A DNA stretch of 64,000 nt from Actinomycetota bacterium (GTDB lineage Bacteria; Actinomycetota; CADDZG01; JAHWKV01; JAOPZY01), in NCBI GenBank assembly GCA_035765775.1, contig DASTWV010000032.1, positions 1 to 64,000 on the forward strand. The letters are read 5' to 3'. Every line of letters begins with the position of its first letter. Positions within the stretch are counted from its first letter, which is position 1. A program made the position numbers and the translations under genes. The notes under the pieces were generated by a model. It was not told where the DNA came from, searched no databases, and saw nothing but the letters and a program-made list of their open reading frames with translations. Shown piece after piece: positions 39,288-48,442 of this stretch.

Positions 39288-39512
39288 ATGCGTCAGGCGG
39301 TGCGGCCCGGCTTCCTCGCGGCTTTGGCCGGCGCCCTGCTCACCTTGGCCCTCGTGATCCTCCTCCGGGGCAACACGCAGGTCATGGACATGCTCGATCG
39401 CGGCTCAGGAGGCCCCGGCGCTCCGATCGTGCAGACCACACCGCCGCCCCCACTGTTCCCACCCATCGTGCTGGAGACGGCGACCCCTACCCCGGTCGCG
39501 AGGTTCCCTTGA
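39288..39512 (+). CDS. 74-residue single-pass membrane protein
   Basis: Starts MRQAVRPGFLAALAGALLTLALVILL: a basic N-terminus and one helix, followed by a Gly/Pro-rich outside region with TTPPPPLFPP and ending in TPVARFP. No recognised domain. Start ATG 39288 seems leaderless (see the -10 entry). It lies between the DUF222-HNH gene and rpmA, in the segment that interrupts the rplU-rpmA-obg order. Function unknown. Confidence 0.55.
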   Translation: MRQAVRPGFLAALAGALLTLALVILLRGNTQVMDMLDRGSGGPGAPIVQTTPPPPLFPPIVLETATPTPVARFP

Positions 39513-39533
39513 AGGGCATGACTCTGGAGGGCA

Positions 39534-39557
39534 CGACTCGTCCGTGACCACGAGTCG
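39534..39557. terminator. Dyad after the small membrane gene
   Basis: CGACTCGT (39534-39541) and ACGAGTCG (39550-39557) form a perfect 8-bp stem with an 8-base loop, between the convergent small gene and rpmA. There is no T-run, so it may be a weak bidirectional terminator or a binding site. Confidence 0.4.
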
Positions 39558-39700
39558 CATGATCGGCGATGTTCCAACGAGCCAGGGAGGACTCGGGCAA
39601 CCGTCCCTTCGCTCGGATCCATACCGCGGGGGCAATCGTGGCGCGCGAATGGTACGCACCCAGCTTGTGTCCGCCCCAAACAGCGGCCGGCGTGGAGGGG

Positions 39701-39949
39701 CTACGCGTCGATGCTCACGAAGCGCCGGCCCCGGCGCTCGTGGTACCGCACCTTGCCCTGCTGCATGGCGAACAGCGTGTCGTCGCCGCCCCGGCCGACG
39801 CCGAGGCCCGGGTGGATGGGTGTGCCCCGCTGGCGGACCAGGATGGCCCCGCTCAGTACCGACTGCCCACCGAACACCTTCACACCCAGGCGTTGCGCCT
39901 GCGAGTCGCGCCCGTTTCGGGAGGACGCCGCCCCTTTCTTGTGTGCCAT
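39701..39949 (-). CDS. rpmA: 50S ribosomal protein L27
   Basis: 82-residue L27 starting [22 protein letters not shown] and continuing [21 protein letters not shown], with the family-typical basic composition and [21 protein letters not shown]. Located at the peptidyl-transferase centre of the 50S subunit. ATG 39949 has CTAGGAGC upstream. It follows rplU as usual, but obg is not next: about 2.8 kb of inserted genes follow. Confidence 0.97.
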   Translation of the reverse strand: MAHKKGAASSRNGRDSQAQRLGVKVFGGQSVLSGAILVRQRGTPIHPGLGVGRGGDDTLFAMQQGKVRYHERRGRRFVSIDA

Positions 39950-39974
39950 GTCGCTCCTAGGGTAGCAGGGGGCC

Positions 39975-40322
39975 TCAGCCCTCAGCCGACTCCGCCGCGG
40001 GCGCCGCCGATGGCCCCACGCCACCGATCGAGAGGATCTCGACCAGGGAGTAAAGCTGGCGGTGGCCCGTCTTTGCCGCGTAGCCGGTCTTGTTGCGGTA
40101 CTTGAACACGGTGATCTTGTCGCCCTTGGCTTCGCCCATCAGCTTGGCCGCCACCGGGTACCCGGCCGCCTCCTTGCCGTGCACCGTGGTGCCTTCCTCG
40201 GTGGAGACGAGGAGGGGGGTGAAGCTGACCTCGGTGTCCTTGGTGCCGAGGTGCTCCACCTCGATCACATCGCCCGCCTGCACCCGGTACTGCTTGCCTC
40301 CGGTTTTGATCACCGCATACAT
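39975..40322 (-). CDS. rplU: 50S ribosomal protein L21
   Basis: 115-residue L21: [20 protein letters not shown], then [23 protein letters not shown], with an Ala/Ser/Pro/Glu tail of about 12 residues beyond the usual end. Binds 23S rRNA. ATG 40322 is 84 bases after the end of the RNase E/G gene; rpmA starts 25 bases downstream. Confidence 0.97.
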   Translation of the reverse strand: MYAVIKTGGKQYRVQAGDVIEVEHLGTKDTEVSFTPLLVSTEEGTTVHGKEAAGYPVAAKLMGEAKGDKITVFKYRNKTGYAAKTGHRQLYSLVEILSIGGVGPSAAPAAESAEG

Positions 40323-40406
40323 CGTTGCCGCCTTCCCGGTCCGCGCCACGTCCACGTCTGAGGACATGGAAGCCGCATGATACAGCGGAACTCCGCTACT
40401 CCCGTT

Positions 40407-43400
40407 CTACTCCCGGCTCGCTTCCACCGGGGCGCCATCTTCGACCTCCATCAGCAGGATCCCCCGCCCCCCGCACTTGTCGCACGGCTCGGAGAAGGCT
40501 TCCAGAAGGCCCTCGGAGATGCGCTTGCGGGTCATTTGCACCAGGCCCAGCTCGGAGACATCGAAGACCTGGGTACGGGTCTTGTCGCGGGCGAGGGCAG
40601 CTTTGAACTCCCGCACCAGCTCCTCCCGGTGGCGGATCTGCAGCATGTCGATGAAGTCCACGACGATGATGCCCCCGATGTCCCGCAGGCGCAGCTGCTT
40701 GGCCACCTCGACTGCTGCCTCGAGGTTGGTCTTCAGGACGGTGTCCTCCAGGGTGGACCGGCCAACGTACCGCCCGGTATTGACATCGATCACCGTCAGG
40801 GCCTCGGTCCGGTCGATCACGAGGTGGCCCCCGGACGGGAGGCTGACCTTGCGGTCGAGGCCCCGGCGCAGCTGCTCGTACACGTTGTAGGTGCGGAACA
40901 GCGGGGTGGTGGCCTCGTAGAGCTCCAGGCGCTCCAGCAGCGCCGGTGTCACATCGGCCACGTAGGTGCGGATCTGATCGAAGACTTCCGGGTTGTCGGT
41001 GACCACCCGCTCGACGTCCTCGGTCAGCAGGTCCCGAATCACCCGTAGAGCCATCTCGGGCTCGGCGTGGATCAGGGCGGGGGGTTGGGCTTGCTTCGCC
41101 CGGGCCGAGATTTCCTCCCAGGTAACGACCAGCCGCTGGATATCAACCTCCAGGTCGCTTTCGGTCGCCCCCCGGGCGGCGGTCCGGACGATGAGCCCGT
41201 ACCCCTCCGGCCGCAGCCGCTGGGCGATCTCACGCAGCCGGGTCCGCTCCTCGTCGCCCAGGCGGCGGCTGACCCCGAGGGAGTCCTCCTCCGGCACCAG
41301 CACGACGTACCGCCCGGCGAGGGAGATCTCGGAGGTGAGCCGGGCCCCCTTGGAGCCGATGGGGTCCTTGGTGACCTGGGCCAGGATCGGCTGGCCGGAC
41401 TTCAGCACCTTCTCGATGCGCCGCCCGATCCCCTCGACGTCCTCGTCGAAGGAGACCTCGCCCACGTAGATGACCGCGTTGCGTTCCTCGCCGATGTTGA
41501 TGAACGCCGCCTCCATGCCGGGCAGCACGTTCTGCACCCGCCCCAGGTAGACATTGCCCACGATGGACTGATCCTCCTGGCCGGCCACGTACAGTTCGAC
41601 CAGTTCCGACTCCTCGAGCACAGCCATCTGGGTGCGGTGAGGGCGGACCGTGATGAGCATGGTTCGGGGCCGTGTCGCGGGAATGGGCTGGCGCTCGGCG
41701 CGGCCCCGGCGGGTACGGCGGCGCCTGCGATCGGTGCCGTCGCCGGTGGGCTCGGTGCCGTCGCCGGGGACGACATCGGCTGAGGGGACGACTACCAATT
41801 CGGGCGCATCGACTGCGGCCGCCGCGTCGGTTTCGCCTGCGGCGGCACCGTTCGACTTGCGTTTGCGGCGGCGCCGGGTGCTGGGGGCTCGGACCGCTTC
41901 CTCGCCCTCAACGGCTGGCGCGGGGACCGACAGCTCTTCGGCCTCCCTGGACTCGGCGGTGCCGGCGCCGGAAGCGCTCCCCCGCCGGCGCCGGCGACGC
42001 CTGCCCGCGGGAGCGGGCGGAGTGGGTTCCTCGGACTCGTCGGTCGCCGTGGACTCGGCCCGCGCGGGCCGAACAGCGGGCGGCGAGGCGGCCGGCTCCT
42101 CCTCGGATGCGCCCCCCTCGGCAGCCGCCCGGGCCACCGCAGCCGCTTTGCGCCGCCTCCGGCGGCGGGCGGAAGGCGAGAGCGGGGTCTCAGCCCCATC
42201 AGTCGGCCCGGAGGCGGCGGGAGTCGGTCCAGCATCGCCCGCAGGTGCGGGTGCGGCGGCCTCTTCACCAGCGGCTCCGCCCCCCGATCCCCGGCGCCGG
42301 CGGCGCGGTCGGGCGGCCGGGGCGGCCGGTGCCTGCTCGTCGGGCACTGCCTCCACGGCGACTGCAGGTGCAGCCTCGGCTGGCGCCTCGTCGGCGTCGC
42401 CTGGCGTAGAACCCGCCCCTCCCCCGGATCCCCGGCGCCGGCGGCGCTTCCGCCGGGGCCTGGCCTCGCCGGGTGTGCCGGCCTCGCCCTCTTCCGAGGG
42501 CGCCGCCTCCGCCTCCGCAGCCGGCGCCTCGACTGCAGTTGATGCCGCTACAGGAGATCCAGGGGTGGGCGTGCGCCGCCGTCGGGGGGGTCGAGCCCCG
42601 GCGCTGGGAGCCTCGCCGGTGGGTTCCTCGGCGCTGGGAGCCTCGGCCGGAGCGGTCGGAGGGGCCGGCGACGACTCGGGGCCGGCCACCGGCGGCGTCC
42701 TGGGTTTACGGGGCCTGCGGGTTGGGGGCCTCGGGGCTTCGTCCGTGGTTTCGGGGACACTGGCGGCAGCCCCCGCCGCCGTAGCCGGAGCCCGGACCTC
42801 CGGGGCAGCCGGTGCGGCGACCGGTGCGGGTGGCTCTCCAGCAGAGGGCGGCTCTCCAGCAGAGGACCCCGCGGGCCGCGCCGAGGGTGCCCTCTTCCTC
42901 CTCGGGGCGGGCCGTGCCGGCGTCTCGGCCTCGGCCGGCGGCGCAGGCGGTGCCGGAAGTGGAGGTGAAGCCACAGGCGCGGCCTCTTCGGCAGCCGATA
43001 CCTTCGGCTTCCGGGTCCGCACCCGCTTGGGCGCCTCTGCCGGCACGTCCCCCGACACGGGAGTCGGCACAGAAGTCGGCACAGGGCTTGGCGCAGGGCT
43101 CGGCTCGGGGCTTGTCGTTTTCACGCTCGGCGCTGCAGCGGTCGTGGCGGCCGGCGCACGGCGCGGCCGTGCCGGCCTCGCCGGAGCGGCGGTTTCTGGG
43201 GCCGCCTCCTCCGCCACCTCCGCCGCCGGGGTACCCGCGCCTCGACGGGTCCGCGAACGCTTCACCGGGGCCGGCTTCTCGGGGAGAGGCGCCCAACCCG
43301 CAGGCGCTCCGCCCGGAGGTGCTCCACCCCCAGGCGGCGGGCGCTCGGGCGGAGCCGATCCAGCCGGTCCGGCGGCGGACTCGGCCCCAAGTTTGGCCAC

Positions 43401-43607
43401 CCGTGGCGCCGCCGGTGCGCGCGGTGCCCGTGGTGCGCGCTTGGGTTTGCTGCCGGCCGGCTCTCCCTCCGCGGGACCCTCCGCGGGACCCTCCACCGGC
43501 GTTGCTACTGCTTGCTGCTCGGCGCCCGCAGGAGCGGTTGCCTTCCGCTTCCTCGCCTTCGGCGCGGGGGCTTCCCCGTCCGGGCGAGGGGTACCCTCGT
43601 CAGCCAC
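40407..43607 (-). CDS. rne: Ribonuclease E/G with long disordered N-terminal extension
   Basis: 1066 residues. The catalytic module occupies about 649-1066: S1-type RNA-binding domain (SIVGNVYLGRVQNVLPGMEA), RNase H-like/DNase I-like part with metal Asp residues in VIDVNTGRY (about 941) and VVDFIDM (about 984), and the zinc link CDKC near 1042-1045. It starts RNA decay and rRNA/tRNA processing. The N-terminal about 645 residues are low complexity: Ala/Pro/Glu-rich stretches separated by arginine blocks (RRKRRRRRGSGGG, RRRRRGSGGGA, RRRRRRKAA, RRRRRRRGSAS, RRRRKRKSN, RRRRRTRRGR) every 40-60 residues. The GTG at 43607 has GAGGAGG upstream. Adjacent to rplU-rpmA as in other actinobacteria. Confidence 0.95.
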   Translation of the reverse strand: MADEGTPRPDGEAPAPKARKRKATAPAGAEQQAVATPVEGPAEGPAEGEPAGSKPKRAPRAPRAPAAPRVAKLGAESAAGPAGSAPPERPPPGGGAPPGGAPAGWAPLPEKPAPVKRSRTRRGAGTPAAEVAEEAAPETAAPARPARPRRAPAATTAAAPSVKTTSPEPSPAPSPVPTSVPTPVSGDVPAEAPKRVRTRKPKVSAAEEAAPVASPPLPAPPAPPAEAETPARPAPRRKRAPSARPAGSSAGEPPSAGEPPAPVAAPAAPEVRAPATAAGAAASVPETTDEAPRPPTRRPRKPRTPPVAGPESSPAPPTAPAEAPSAEEPTGEAPSAGARPPRRRRTPTPGSPVAASTAVEAPAAEAEAAPSEEGEAGTPGEARPRRKRRRRRGSGGGAGSTPGDADEAPAEAAPAVAVEAVPDEQAPAAPAARPRRRRRGSGGGAAGEEAAAPAPAGDAGPTPAASGPTDGAETPLSPSARRRRRRKAAAVARAAAEGGASEEEPAASPPAVRPARAESTATDESEEPTPPAPAGRRRRRRRGSASGAGTAESREAEELSVPAPAVEGEEAVRAPSTRRRRKRKSNGAAAGETDAAAAVDAPELVVVPSADVVPGDGTEPTGDGTDRRRRRTRRGRAERQPIPATRPRTMLITVRPHRTQMAVLEESELVELYVAGQEDQSIVGNVYLGRVQNVLPGMEAAFINIGEERNAVIYVGEVSFDEDVEGIGRRIEKVLKSGQPILAQVTKDPIGSKGARLTSEISLAGRYVVLVPEEDSLGVSRRLGDEERTRLREIAQRLRPEGYGLIVRTAARGATESDLEVDIQRLVVTWEEISARAKQAQPPALIHAEPEMALRVIRDLLTEDVERVVTDNPEVFDQIRTYVADVTPALLERLELYEATTPLFRTYNVYEQLRRGLDRKVSLPSGGHLVIDRTEALTVIDVNTGRYVGRSTLEDTVLKTNLEAAVEVAKQLRLRDIGGIIVVDFIDMLQIRHREELVREFKAALARDKTRTQVFDVSELGLVQMTRKRISEGLLEAFSEPCDKCGGRGILLMEVEDGAPVEASRE

Positions 43608-43847
43608 ACAAACCTCCTCAAAATCTTCCGGCTGCGGAGCCCGTGGCGTACTCCGGAGCCTCGTGGGGCCGCCCTACCAACCGCCGGGCTCGGCCGCGGC
43701 ACCTGGGTTACGCAGGGGCACTCGGTCGGCGCGTCAGCGTCGGAGGGCAGCGGGACCACCCGGGCCAGCGCGCGAGCGCCTCCCCGGAAGGTTGTACCGA
43801 ATACTCCCATGCGCCGGGGAATCCGGCAACGACTGGCGCCGAGCCGG

Positions 43848-45056
43848 CTACACGAACCGTCGCATGTGGATGTTCATCAAGATACCCACCGCGCAGAAAG
43901 ACGTCAGCAGCGACGAGCCCCCGTACGAGATGAACGGCAGCGGGATGCCCACGATCGGCACGATCCCGATCGTCATGCCCACGTTGATGAAGAGCTGGAA
44001 GGCGAGCATCGCCGCCACCCCCATGGCCAGGCGGGTGCCGAACTGGTCCCGGGCTAACACAGCGATCCGGAGTGCCCGCCAGATCAGGAACGCCAGGAGC
44101 CCGATGACCAGCAGGGAGCCGAGGAACCCGGTCTCCTCGCCGATCACGGTGAAGATGAAGTCGGTCTGGTTCTCCGGGACGTAGTCCAGGTTGGTCTGCG
44201 TCCCCTTCAGGAGACCCTTGCCGGTCAGGCCCCCGGAGGACACGGCGATCTTCGACTGCCCCAGGTTGTAGGCCGCCGAACATCCGGAGGCGTTGGGTTG
44301 GGTCTGACACGCGGCCGCCGACTTCTGGTTGAGGAACCCGGTGATGCGGGCGAGCTGGTACTGATGGATGAAGCCAAAGTGCAGGGCGAGGAAGATCACC
44401 ACCGCCCCGCCCGCGGCCAGGACCCCCAGCCAGCGCAACCGCGCCCCCGCCACCACGATGATCGTCACCGAGACGAACAGCAGCACCAGCACGGTGCCGA
44501 GGTCGGGCTGCAGGTACACCAGCGCGGCGGGGATCGCAGCCAGGGCCACGGCGATCAGCACCTTCGGGCCGCCGTCGTCCGTGCCCCGCTCGGCCCAGAG
44601 GGCGGCCAGGGCCACGATGAGCACCAGCTTCATGAGCTCCGAGGGCTGGATCTGCAGGATGCCGACCGTGATCCAGCGCTGCGCACCCAGCTGGCGCTGC
44701 CCGATCGGCGTGAGCACCAGCAGCAGCCCCGCCAGCCCGCCGAGGTAGGCCAGCGGCGCCAGCGTCCGGAGCTGGCGGTAGTCGAACATGACCGCGATCA
44801 GCAGGATGATCAGCGCCAGCGCCACATACGTGAGCTGGCGCTTCAGGTAGTAGTTGGGATCGGTCCCGACCGCCAGCAGGTGCGGCCGGGTGGCCGAGTA
44901 CACCGCGACACACCCGATCACCGCCAGGGCCATGGCCGCCGCCAGCAAGGAGAGATCGACGTGGCGCACCGGGTGCTTGGCCGACAGCGGCCCGGCCATG
45001 ACCCGTTGCCTGCCAAAGGTGCCCGTCCGGCCGAGGTAGGTCCCCTGCCCCGCCAT
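43848..45056 (-). CDS. rodA: RodA, SEDS-family peptidoglycan glycosyltransferase
   Basis: 402-residue integral membrane polymerase with about ten helices. Family marks: RQLTYVALALIILLI, GAQRWITVGILQIQPSELMKL, LQPDLGTVLVL with the catalytic-region Asp, YVPENQTDFIFTVIGEETGF and the C-terminal IPLPFISYGGSSLL. Synthesises glycan strands for cell elongation with a class B PBP. That partner (PBP2) normally lies between mreD and rodA, but here only 98 bases separate them. A Cys-containing loop (ACQTQPNASGC) near residue 265 is unusual. ATG 45056. Confidence 0.93.
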   Translation of the reverse strand: MAGQGTYLGRTGTFGRQRVMAGPLSAKHPVRHVDLSLLAAAMALAVIGCVAVYSATRPHLLAVGTDPNYYLKRQLTYVALALIILLIAVMFDYRQLRTLAPLAYLGGLAGLLLVLTPIGQRQLGAQRWITVGILQIQPSELMKLVLIVALAALWAERGTDDGGPKVLIAVALAAIPAALVYLQPDLGTVLVLLFVSVTIIVVAGARLRWLGVLAAGGAVVIFLALHFGFIHQYQLARITGFLNQKSAAACQTQPNASGCSAAYNLGQSKIAVSSGGLTGKGLLKGTQTNLDYVPENQTDFIFTVIGEETGFLGSLLVIGLLAFLIWRALRIAVLARDQFGTRLAMGVAAMLAFQLFINVGMTIGIVPIVGIPLPFISYGGSSLLTSFCAVGILMNIHMRRFV

Positions 45057-45154
45057 CAGCCGTCCCCCCGCGCGTGGCCCGCCGGCCCGGAACCAGTCAC
45101 GGCCATCAGGCTACCCGAGGACCCCGCGCATGTGCCCGCAGCCAGTCGGCCCAT

Positions 45155-45676
45155 TTACGCCCGGCCCGCGCGCCCGGGGAAGACGGCCTCGCCGTACGGG
45201 TCGGCCGACAACCGCCGGACGATCGGGTAGATGAGCGGCGCCAGCAGGGTGTTGTACAGCCCGGTGAGCACGATCACCTGCACCAGGCGGGATCCGGGCT
45301 CGGCGGGAACGCCCAGCAGCAGCGACAGCCCGATGTAGAAGCTTTCGCCCACCAGGGAACCCGCCGCCACCCCCACCAGGGGGACGGCCACACTGGACGA
45401 GCGCACGTAGGGCCGGATGGCACCCACCGCGTAGCCCACAGACAGGTAGGCCAGTGCCGAGAGCCCGGTGGGGGCGTTCAGCATGAAGTCGCGCAGCAGG
45501 CCGCCGCCGAAGCCGGCGAAGGCCCCGGGTGACGGACCGGTGGACAGGCCGATGCAGATGGTTACCACCAGGATGAGGTCCGGCGACACGCCGAAGATCA
45601 CCAGGTGATGCCCCACCGTGGTCTGCAGCACCACGGCGACCAGCATGAGCGTCGCCACACCGACGACCCGACGCAC
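45155..45676 (-). CDS. mreD: Rod shape-determining protein MreD
   Basis: 173-residue membrane protein with about five to six helices, matching MreD in size and context: ATLMLVAVVLQTTVGHHLVIFG at the N-terminus, SPDLILVVTICIGLSTGP and GGLLRDFMLNAPTGLSALAYLSVG. MreD is a membrane part of the elongasome. GTG 45676, 14 bases after the mreC stop. Confidence 0.9.
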   Translation of the reverse strand: MRRVVGVATLMLVAVVLQTTVGHHLVIFGVSPDLILVVTICIGLSTGPSPGAFAGFGGGLLRDFMLNAPTGLSALAYLSVGYAVGAIRPYVRSSSVAVPLVGVAAGSLVGESFYIGLSLLLGVPAEPGSRLVQVIVLTGLYNTLLAPLIYPIVRRLSADPYGEAVFPGRAGRA

Positions 45677-45690
45677 CGTCCCGCCCCGGC

Positions 45691-46539
45691 CTAGGTCCCG
45701 GGCAACGGGACCGGCTTGGTGCCCAGGAGGATCAGCACGAGCTGGAGCCGGTTGAAGTCAACGTAGGGCTGCACCGACGCCCGCAGGCTGAGGCCGTCGG
45801 TGGTCGGGTTGACGTGGAGGACCCGGCCCACCGGGATCCCGGGCGGGAAGACGCCCCCGTTGTAGCCCGACGTGATTACCTCCGCACCGGTGGCCACCGT
45901 CTCGGTCACCGCCAGCAGGCCCAGGCTGAGCGCCGCGTTCCCGCCCCCGGTCACCACCCCGGTGTCGCCGGTGGTGGTCAGCCGCCCGCCGACGCTGCTC
46001 GTCGGGTCGAGGATGAGCAGAACCTTCGACCAGGTGCCCCCGACGTCGGTGACGCGGCCCACCAGCCCGTTCTCGGCCACCACCGACATGCCCACCGCGA
46101 CCCCGGCGTTGGTGCCCTTGTCCAGGAACACGCTCCATTCCTGGTTCGAGGGGCCACCGGCGATCACCTCCGCGCCCAAGGTCGGCCCGCTGATCCAGGT
46201 CTGCTCCTGCAACAGCCCGAGGGCGTCCTTCAGTTGCTGCTGGATGGCGGGGTATTGGTTGAGCTGGTGCTTGAGCGAGGCGACCTCCTTGCGCAGCTTG
46301 GTGTTCTGGCTCTCCGCCGAGGGCAGCCGGCCGATGGCGTCGAAGAACCCGCCCACGGGCGAGAGCACGCGGGTGACGCCCTTCTGCAGGGGAGAGATGA
46401 GAGTGAGCGCCGCCTGCTGCACCTTGTGCAGGGGGCCGGTGCTGCCCGACCGGTACCCGATGGTGATCAGCGTGACGCTGGCCGCCAGCAAGGCGGCGAG
46501 GACCACCCGCGACTTGGACCTGCGGTATGTCACTCTCAC
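45691..46539 (-). CDS. mreC: Rod shape-determining protein MreC
   Basis: 282 residues: one N-terminal membrane helix (about 10-30), a coiled-coil segment (SAESQNTKLRKEVASLKHQL, about 72-105) and two beta-rich extracellular subdomains (GPTLGAEVIAGGPSNQEWSV, MSVVAENGLVGRVTDVGGTW, VITSGYNGGVFPPGIPVGRV). Scaffold of the elongation complex. GTG 46539 with GGGAGGACG upstream. Between mreB and mreD as usual. Confidence 0.93.
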   Translation of the reverse strand: MRVTYRRSKSRVVLAALLAASVTLITIGYRSGSTGPLHKVQQAALTLISPLQKGVTRVLSPVGGFFDAIGRLPSAESQNTKLRKEVASLKHQLNQYPAIQQQLKDALGLLQEQTWISGPTLGAEVIAGGPSNQEWSVFLDKGTNAGVAVGMSVVAENGLVGRVTDVGGTWSKVLLILDPTSSVGGRLTTTGDTGVVTGGGNAALSLGLLAVTETVATGAEVITSGYNGGVFPPGIPVGRVLHVNPTTDGLSLRASVQPYVDFNRLQLVLILLGTKPVPLPGT

Positions 46540-46659
46540 GTCGTCCTCCCGGCCGAGATTGTACGGCCGTGCCTCGGTGCGCCCGGCGTGCCCGGCGTGC
46601 CCGGCGCGAGCTCGACGCCCTGAGCTCGCGGTGCGGCCCGCGCTGCGGCCCGGGGGTCG

Positions 46660-47697
46660 TTAGTGGCGGCTGGAGGCGATCAGCATGGGCTTCAACGCCT
46701 CGAACTCCTCCAGGCACTTGCCCGATCCCACCGCCACGCATGACAGCGGGTTCTCCGTCAGGTGCACTGGCATGCCGGTCTCGTGCTTCAGCCGCTCGTC
46801 CAGGCCCTTGAGCAGGGCTCCCCCGCCCGTGAGCACGATGCCCTTGTCCATGATGTCGGCGGCCAGCTCGGGGGGCGTCCGGTCCAGGGTCGACTTGCAG
46901 GCGTCCACGATGGCGTTCACCGGCTCCTCGATGGCCCGGCGGATCTCCTCCGACGACACGATGATCGTCTTGGGCAGGCCGGTCACCAGATCCCGCCCCC
47001 GGATCTCGGCATTGGGCTCCTCGGGCAGCGGGAACGCCGAGCCGATTGCCATCTTGATCTCCTCGGCGGTGCGCTCGCCGAGGGCGAGGGAGTACTCCTT
47101 CTTGATGTAGGCGATGATCGCCTCGTCGAGCTCGTCGCCGCCGATGCGGATCGACAGCGCGGTCACGATGCCGCCCAGCGAGATCACCGCCACCTCGGTG
47201 GTGCCGCCCCCGATGTCGACCACCATGTTCCCGGCGGGCTCGTGCACCGGTAGGCCGGCGCCAATGGCGGCGGCCATGGGCTCCTCGATGATGTACGCCG
47301 CCCGGGCGCCGGCGGCGATGGCCGCCTCCTCCACCGCCCGCTGCTCGACGCCGGTGATGCCCGAGGGGACGCACACCACCACCCGGGGCTTGGCCAGCAC
47401 CCGGCGGCGGTGCACCTTCTGGATGAAGTAGCGCAGCATCTTCTCGGTGACGTCGAAGTCGGCGATGACGCCGTCCTTCAGGGGCCGGATTGCCAGGATG
47501 TGGCCCGGGGTGCGGCCAATCATCCGCTTGGCCTCCGCCCCCACCGCCAGGATGGCGCCGGTCTTGGTGTTGATCGCCACCACCGACGGCTCGTTCAGCA
47601 CCGTCCCGCGCCCGCGCACGTACACCAGGGTGTTGGCCGTGCCGAGGTCCACGGCCATGTCCCGGCCCATGAACTGGAAGGCTTTATCGAGTCGCAT
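46660..47697 (-). CDS. mreB: Rod shape-determining protein MreB
   Basis: 345-residue bacterial actin. ATP-binding motifs: [18 protein letters not shown] (phosphate 1), [18 protein letters not shown] (phosphate 2), [13 protein letters not shown] (adenosine), and the membrane-targeting N-terminus [11 protein letters not shown]. Polymerises at the inner membrane and positions cell-wall synthesis. ATG 47697 with GAGGGAG upstream. The upstream spacer carries two 44-bp palindromic repeats. Confidence 0.97.
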   Translation of the reverse strand: MRLDKAFQFMGRDMAVDLGTANTLVYVRGRGTVLNEPSVVAINTKTGAILAVGAEAKRMIGRTPGHILAIRPLKDGVIADFDVTEKMLRYFIQKVHRRRVLAKPRVVVCVPSGITGVEQRAVEEAAIAAGARAAYIIEEPMAAAIGAGLPVHEPAGNMVVDIGGGTTEVAVISLGGIVTALSIRIGGDELDEAIIAYIKKEYSLALGERTAEEIKMAIGSAFPLPEEPNAEIRGRDLVTGLPKTIIVSSEEIRRAIEEPVNAIVDACKSTLDRTPPELAADIMDKGIVLTGGGALLKGLDERLKHETGMPVHLTENPLSCVAVGSGKCLEEFEALKPMLIASSRH

Positions 47698-47853
47698 GCG
47701 GTCTCCCTCGACGAGGGGCTCGGGTGGGCGGCGGCCCCGGGATACAAGGGTGACAGGTAAACGCGGGAACGCTACCCTACGCCAGTTGGGCAAAACTCGC
47801 GGCCGGGCAAAGCCCGGCTGTGACTTCTCGGCCGCCTGCCATGCCCCATTTTC

Positions 47854-47897
47854 CGTGAGTGTTCCGGGGTGCTATGCGGGATTGAGCACTCACAGAA
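47854..47897. repeat. 44-bp palindromic repeat, copy 1
   Basis: Begins cgtgagtgttccggg and ends ttgagcactcacagaa. The ends GTGAGTGTTC and GAGCACTCAC pair over 10 bases with a single G-U type mismatch, around a loop of about 20 bases rich in G. About 93 percent identical to copy 2. Confidence 0.85.
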
Positions 47898-47934
47898 TCC
47901 CGCAAGCTGGCGCCTCAGTGGCTCTCCGACTGTC

Positions 47935-47978
47935 TGTGAGTGTTCAGGGGTGCTATACGGGACTGAGCACTCACAGAA
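47935..47978. repeat. 44-bp palindromic repeat, copy 2
   Basis: Same element as copy 1, same orientation, 37 bases further on. The differences are single substitutions in the loop (c/a, g/a, t/c) and one at the edge. Arms GTGAGTGTTC and GAGCACTCAC are unchanged, so the palindrome is preserved while the loop varies, as for a bound or structured site. Confidence 0.85.
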
Positions 47979-48018
47979 ACCAGCCGGGCAGCCGCACCGC
48001 GACCGCGCTCCTCCAGCC

Positions 48019-48423
48019 CTAGAGACCCGGGAAGAACAGGCCCAGCTCCCGGGTGGCCGACGCCGGCGAGTCGGACCCGTGGACGATGTTGGAGTCAATG
48101 ACCAGGCCGTAGTCGCCCCGGATGGTGCCCGGCGCCGCCTCGGCCGGGTTGGTGGCCCCCATCAGGGTGCGCACCACGCCCTGCGCGCCCGGCCCCTCGA
48201 GCGCCATCGCCACGATCGGCCCCGAGGTGATGAAGGCCACCAGGTTGTCGTAGAACGGCTTGCCCATGTGCTCGGCGTAGAGCTGGCTGGCGAGGCCCTC
48301 GTCGGCCTGCATCAGGTGCAGCGCAACGAGTGTCAGGCCCTTGCGCTCCACCCGGGCGACGATGTCGCCCACCAGTCCCCGACGGACGCCGTCGGGCTTC
48401 ACGAGCATGAGGGTGCGGTCCAC
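48019..48423 (-). CDS. ndk: Nucleoside diphosphate kinase
   Basis: 134 residues; equilibrates nucleoside di- and triphosphates through a phosphohistidine. Start [38 protein letters not shown]-like core and the active-site His in NIVHGSDSP. Normal length. GTG 48423; 19 bases after the folC stop, same strand, as in other actinobacteria (valS-folC-ndk). Confidence 0.97.
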   Translation of the reverse strand: MDRTLMLVKPDGVRRGLVGDIVARVERKGLTLVALHLMQADEGLASQLYAEHMGKPFYDNLVAFITSGPIVAMALEGPGAQGVVRTLMGATNPAEAAPGTIRGDYGLVIDSNIVHGSDSPASATRELGLFFPGL

Positions 48424-48442
48424 GGGCGGGGACTATAGCGGA

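Larger units (their letters stand above)
47698..48018. other. ndk-mreB intergenic region
   Basis: 321 bases without a supportable gene, dominated by two 44-bp palindromic repeats (47854-47897 and 47935-47978). The mreB promoter is expected here on the minus strand. Short frames that run through the repeats have no ribosome site. Confidence 0.5.

Noticed and set aside
41650-44184. Long plus-strand frame opposite the RNase E/G gene
   Set aside because: Composition is the mirror of the arginine-block head (Gly/Ala/Ser/Arg noise), without a ribosome site or known domain. It is a high-GC shadow frame.
47854-47978. CIRCE/HrcA operator in the 44-bp repeats
   Set aside because: CIRCE is TTAGCACTC-9-GAGTGCTAA; here arms and spacing differ (about 20-base loop), and no heat-shock gene follows.
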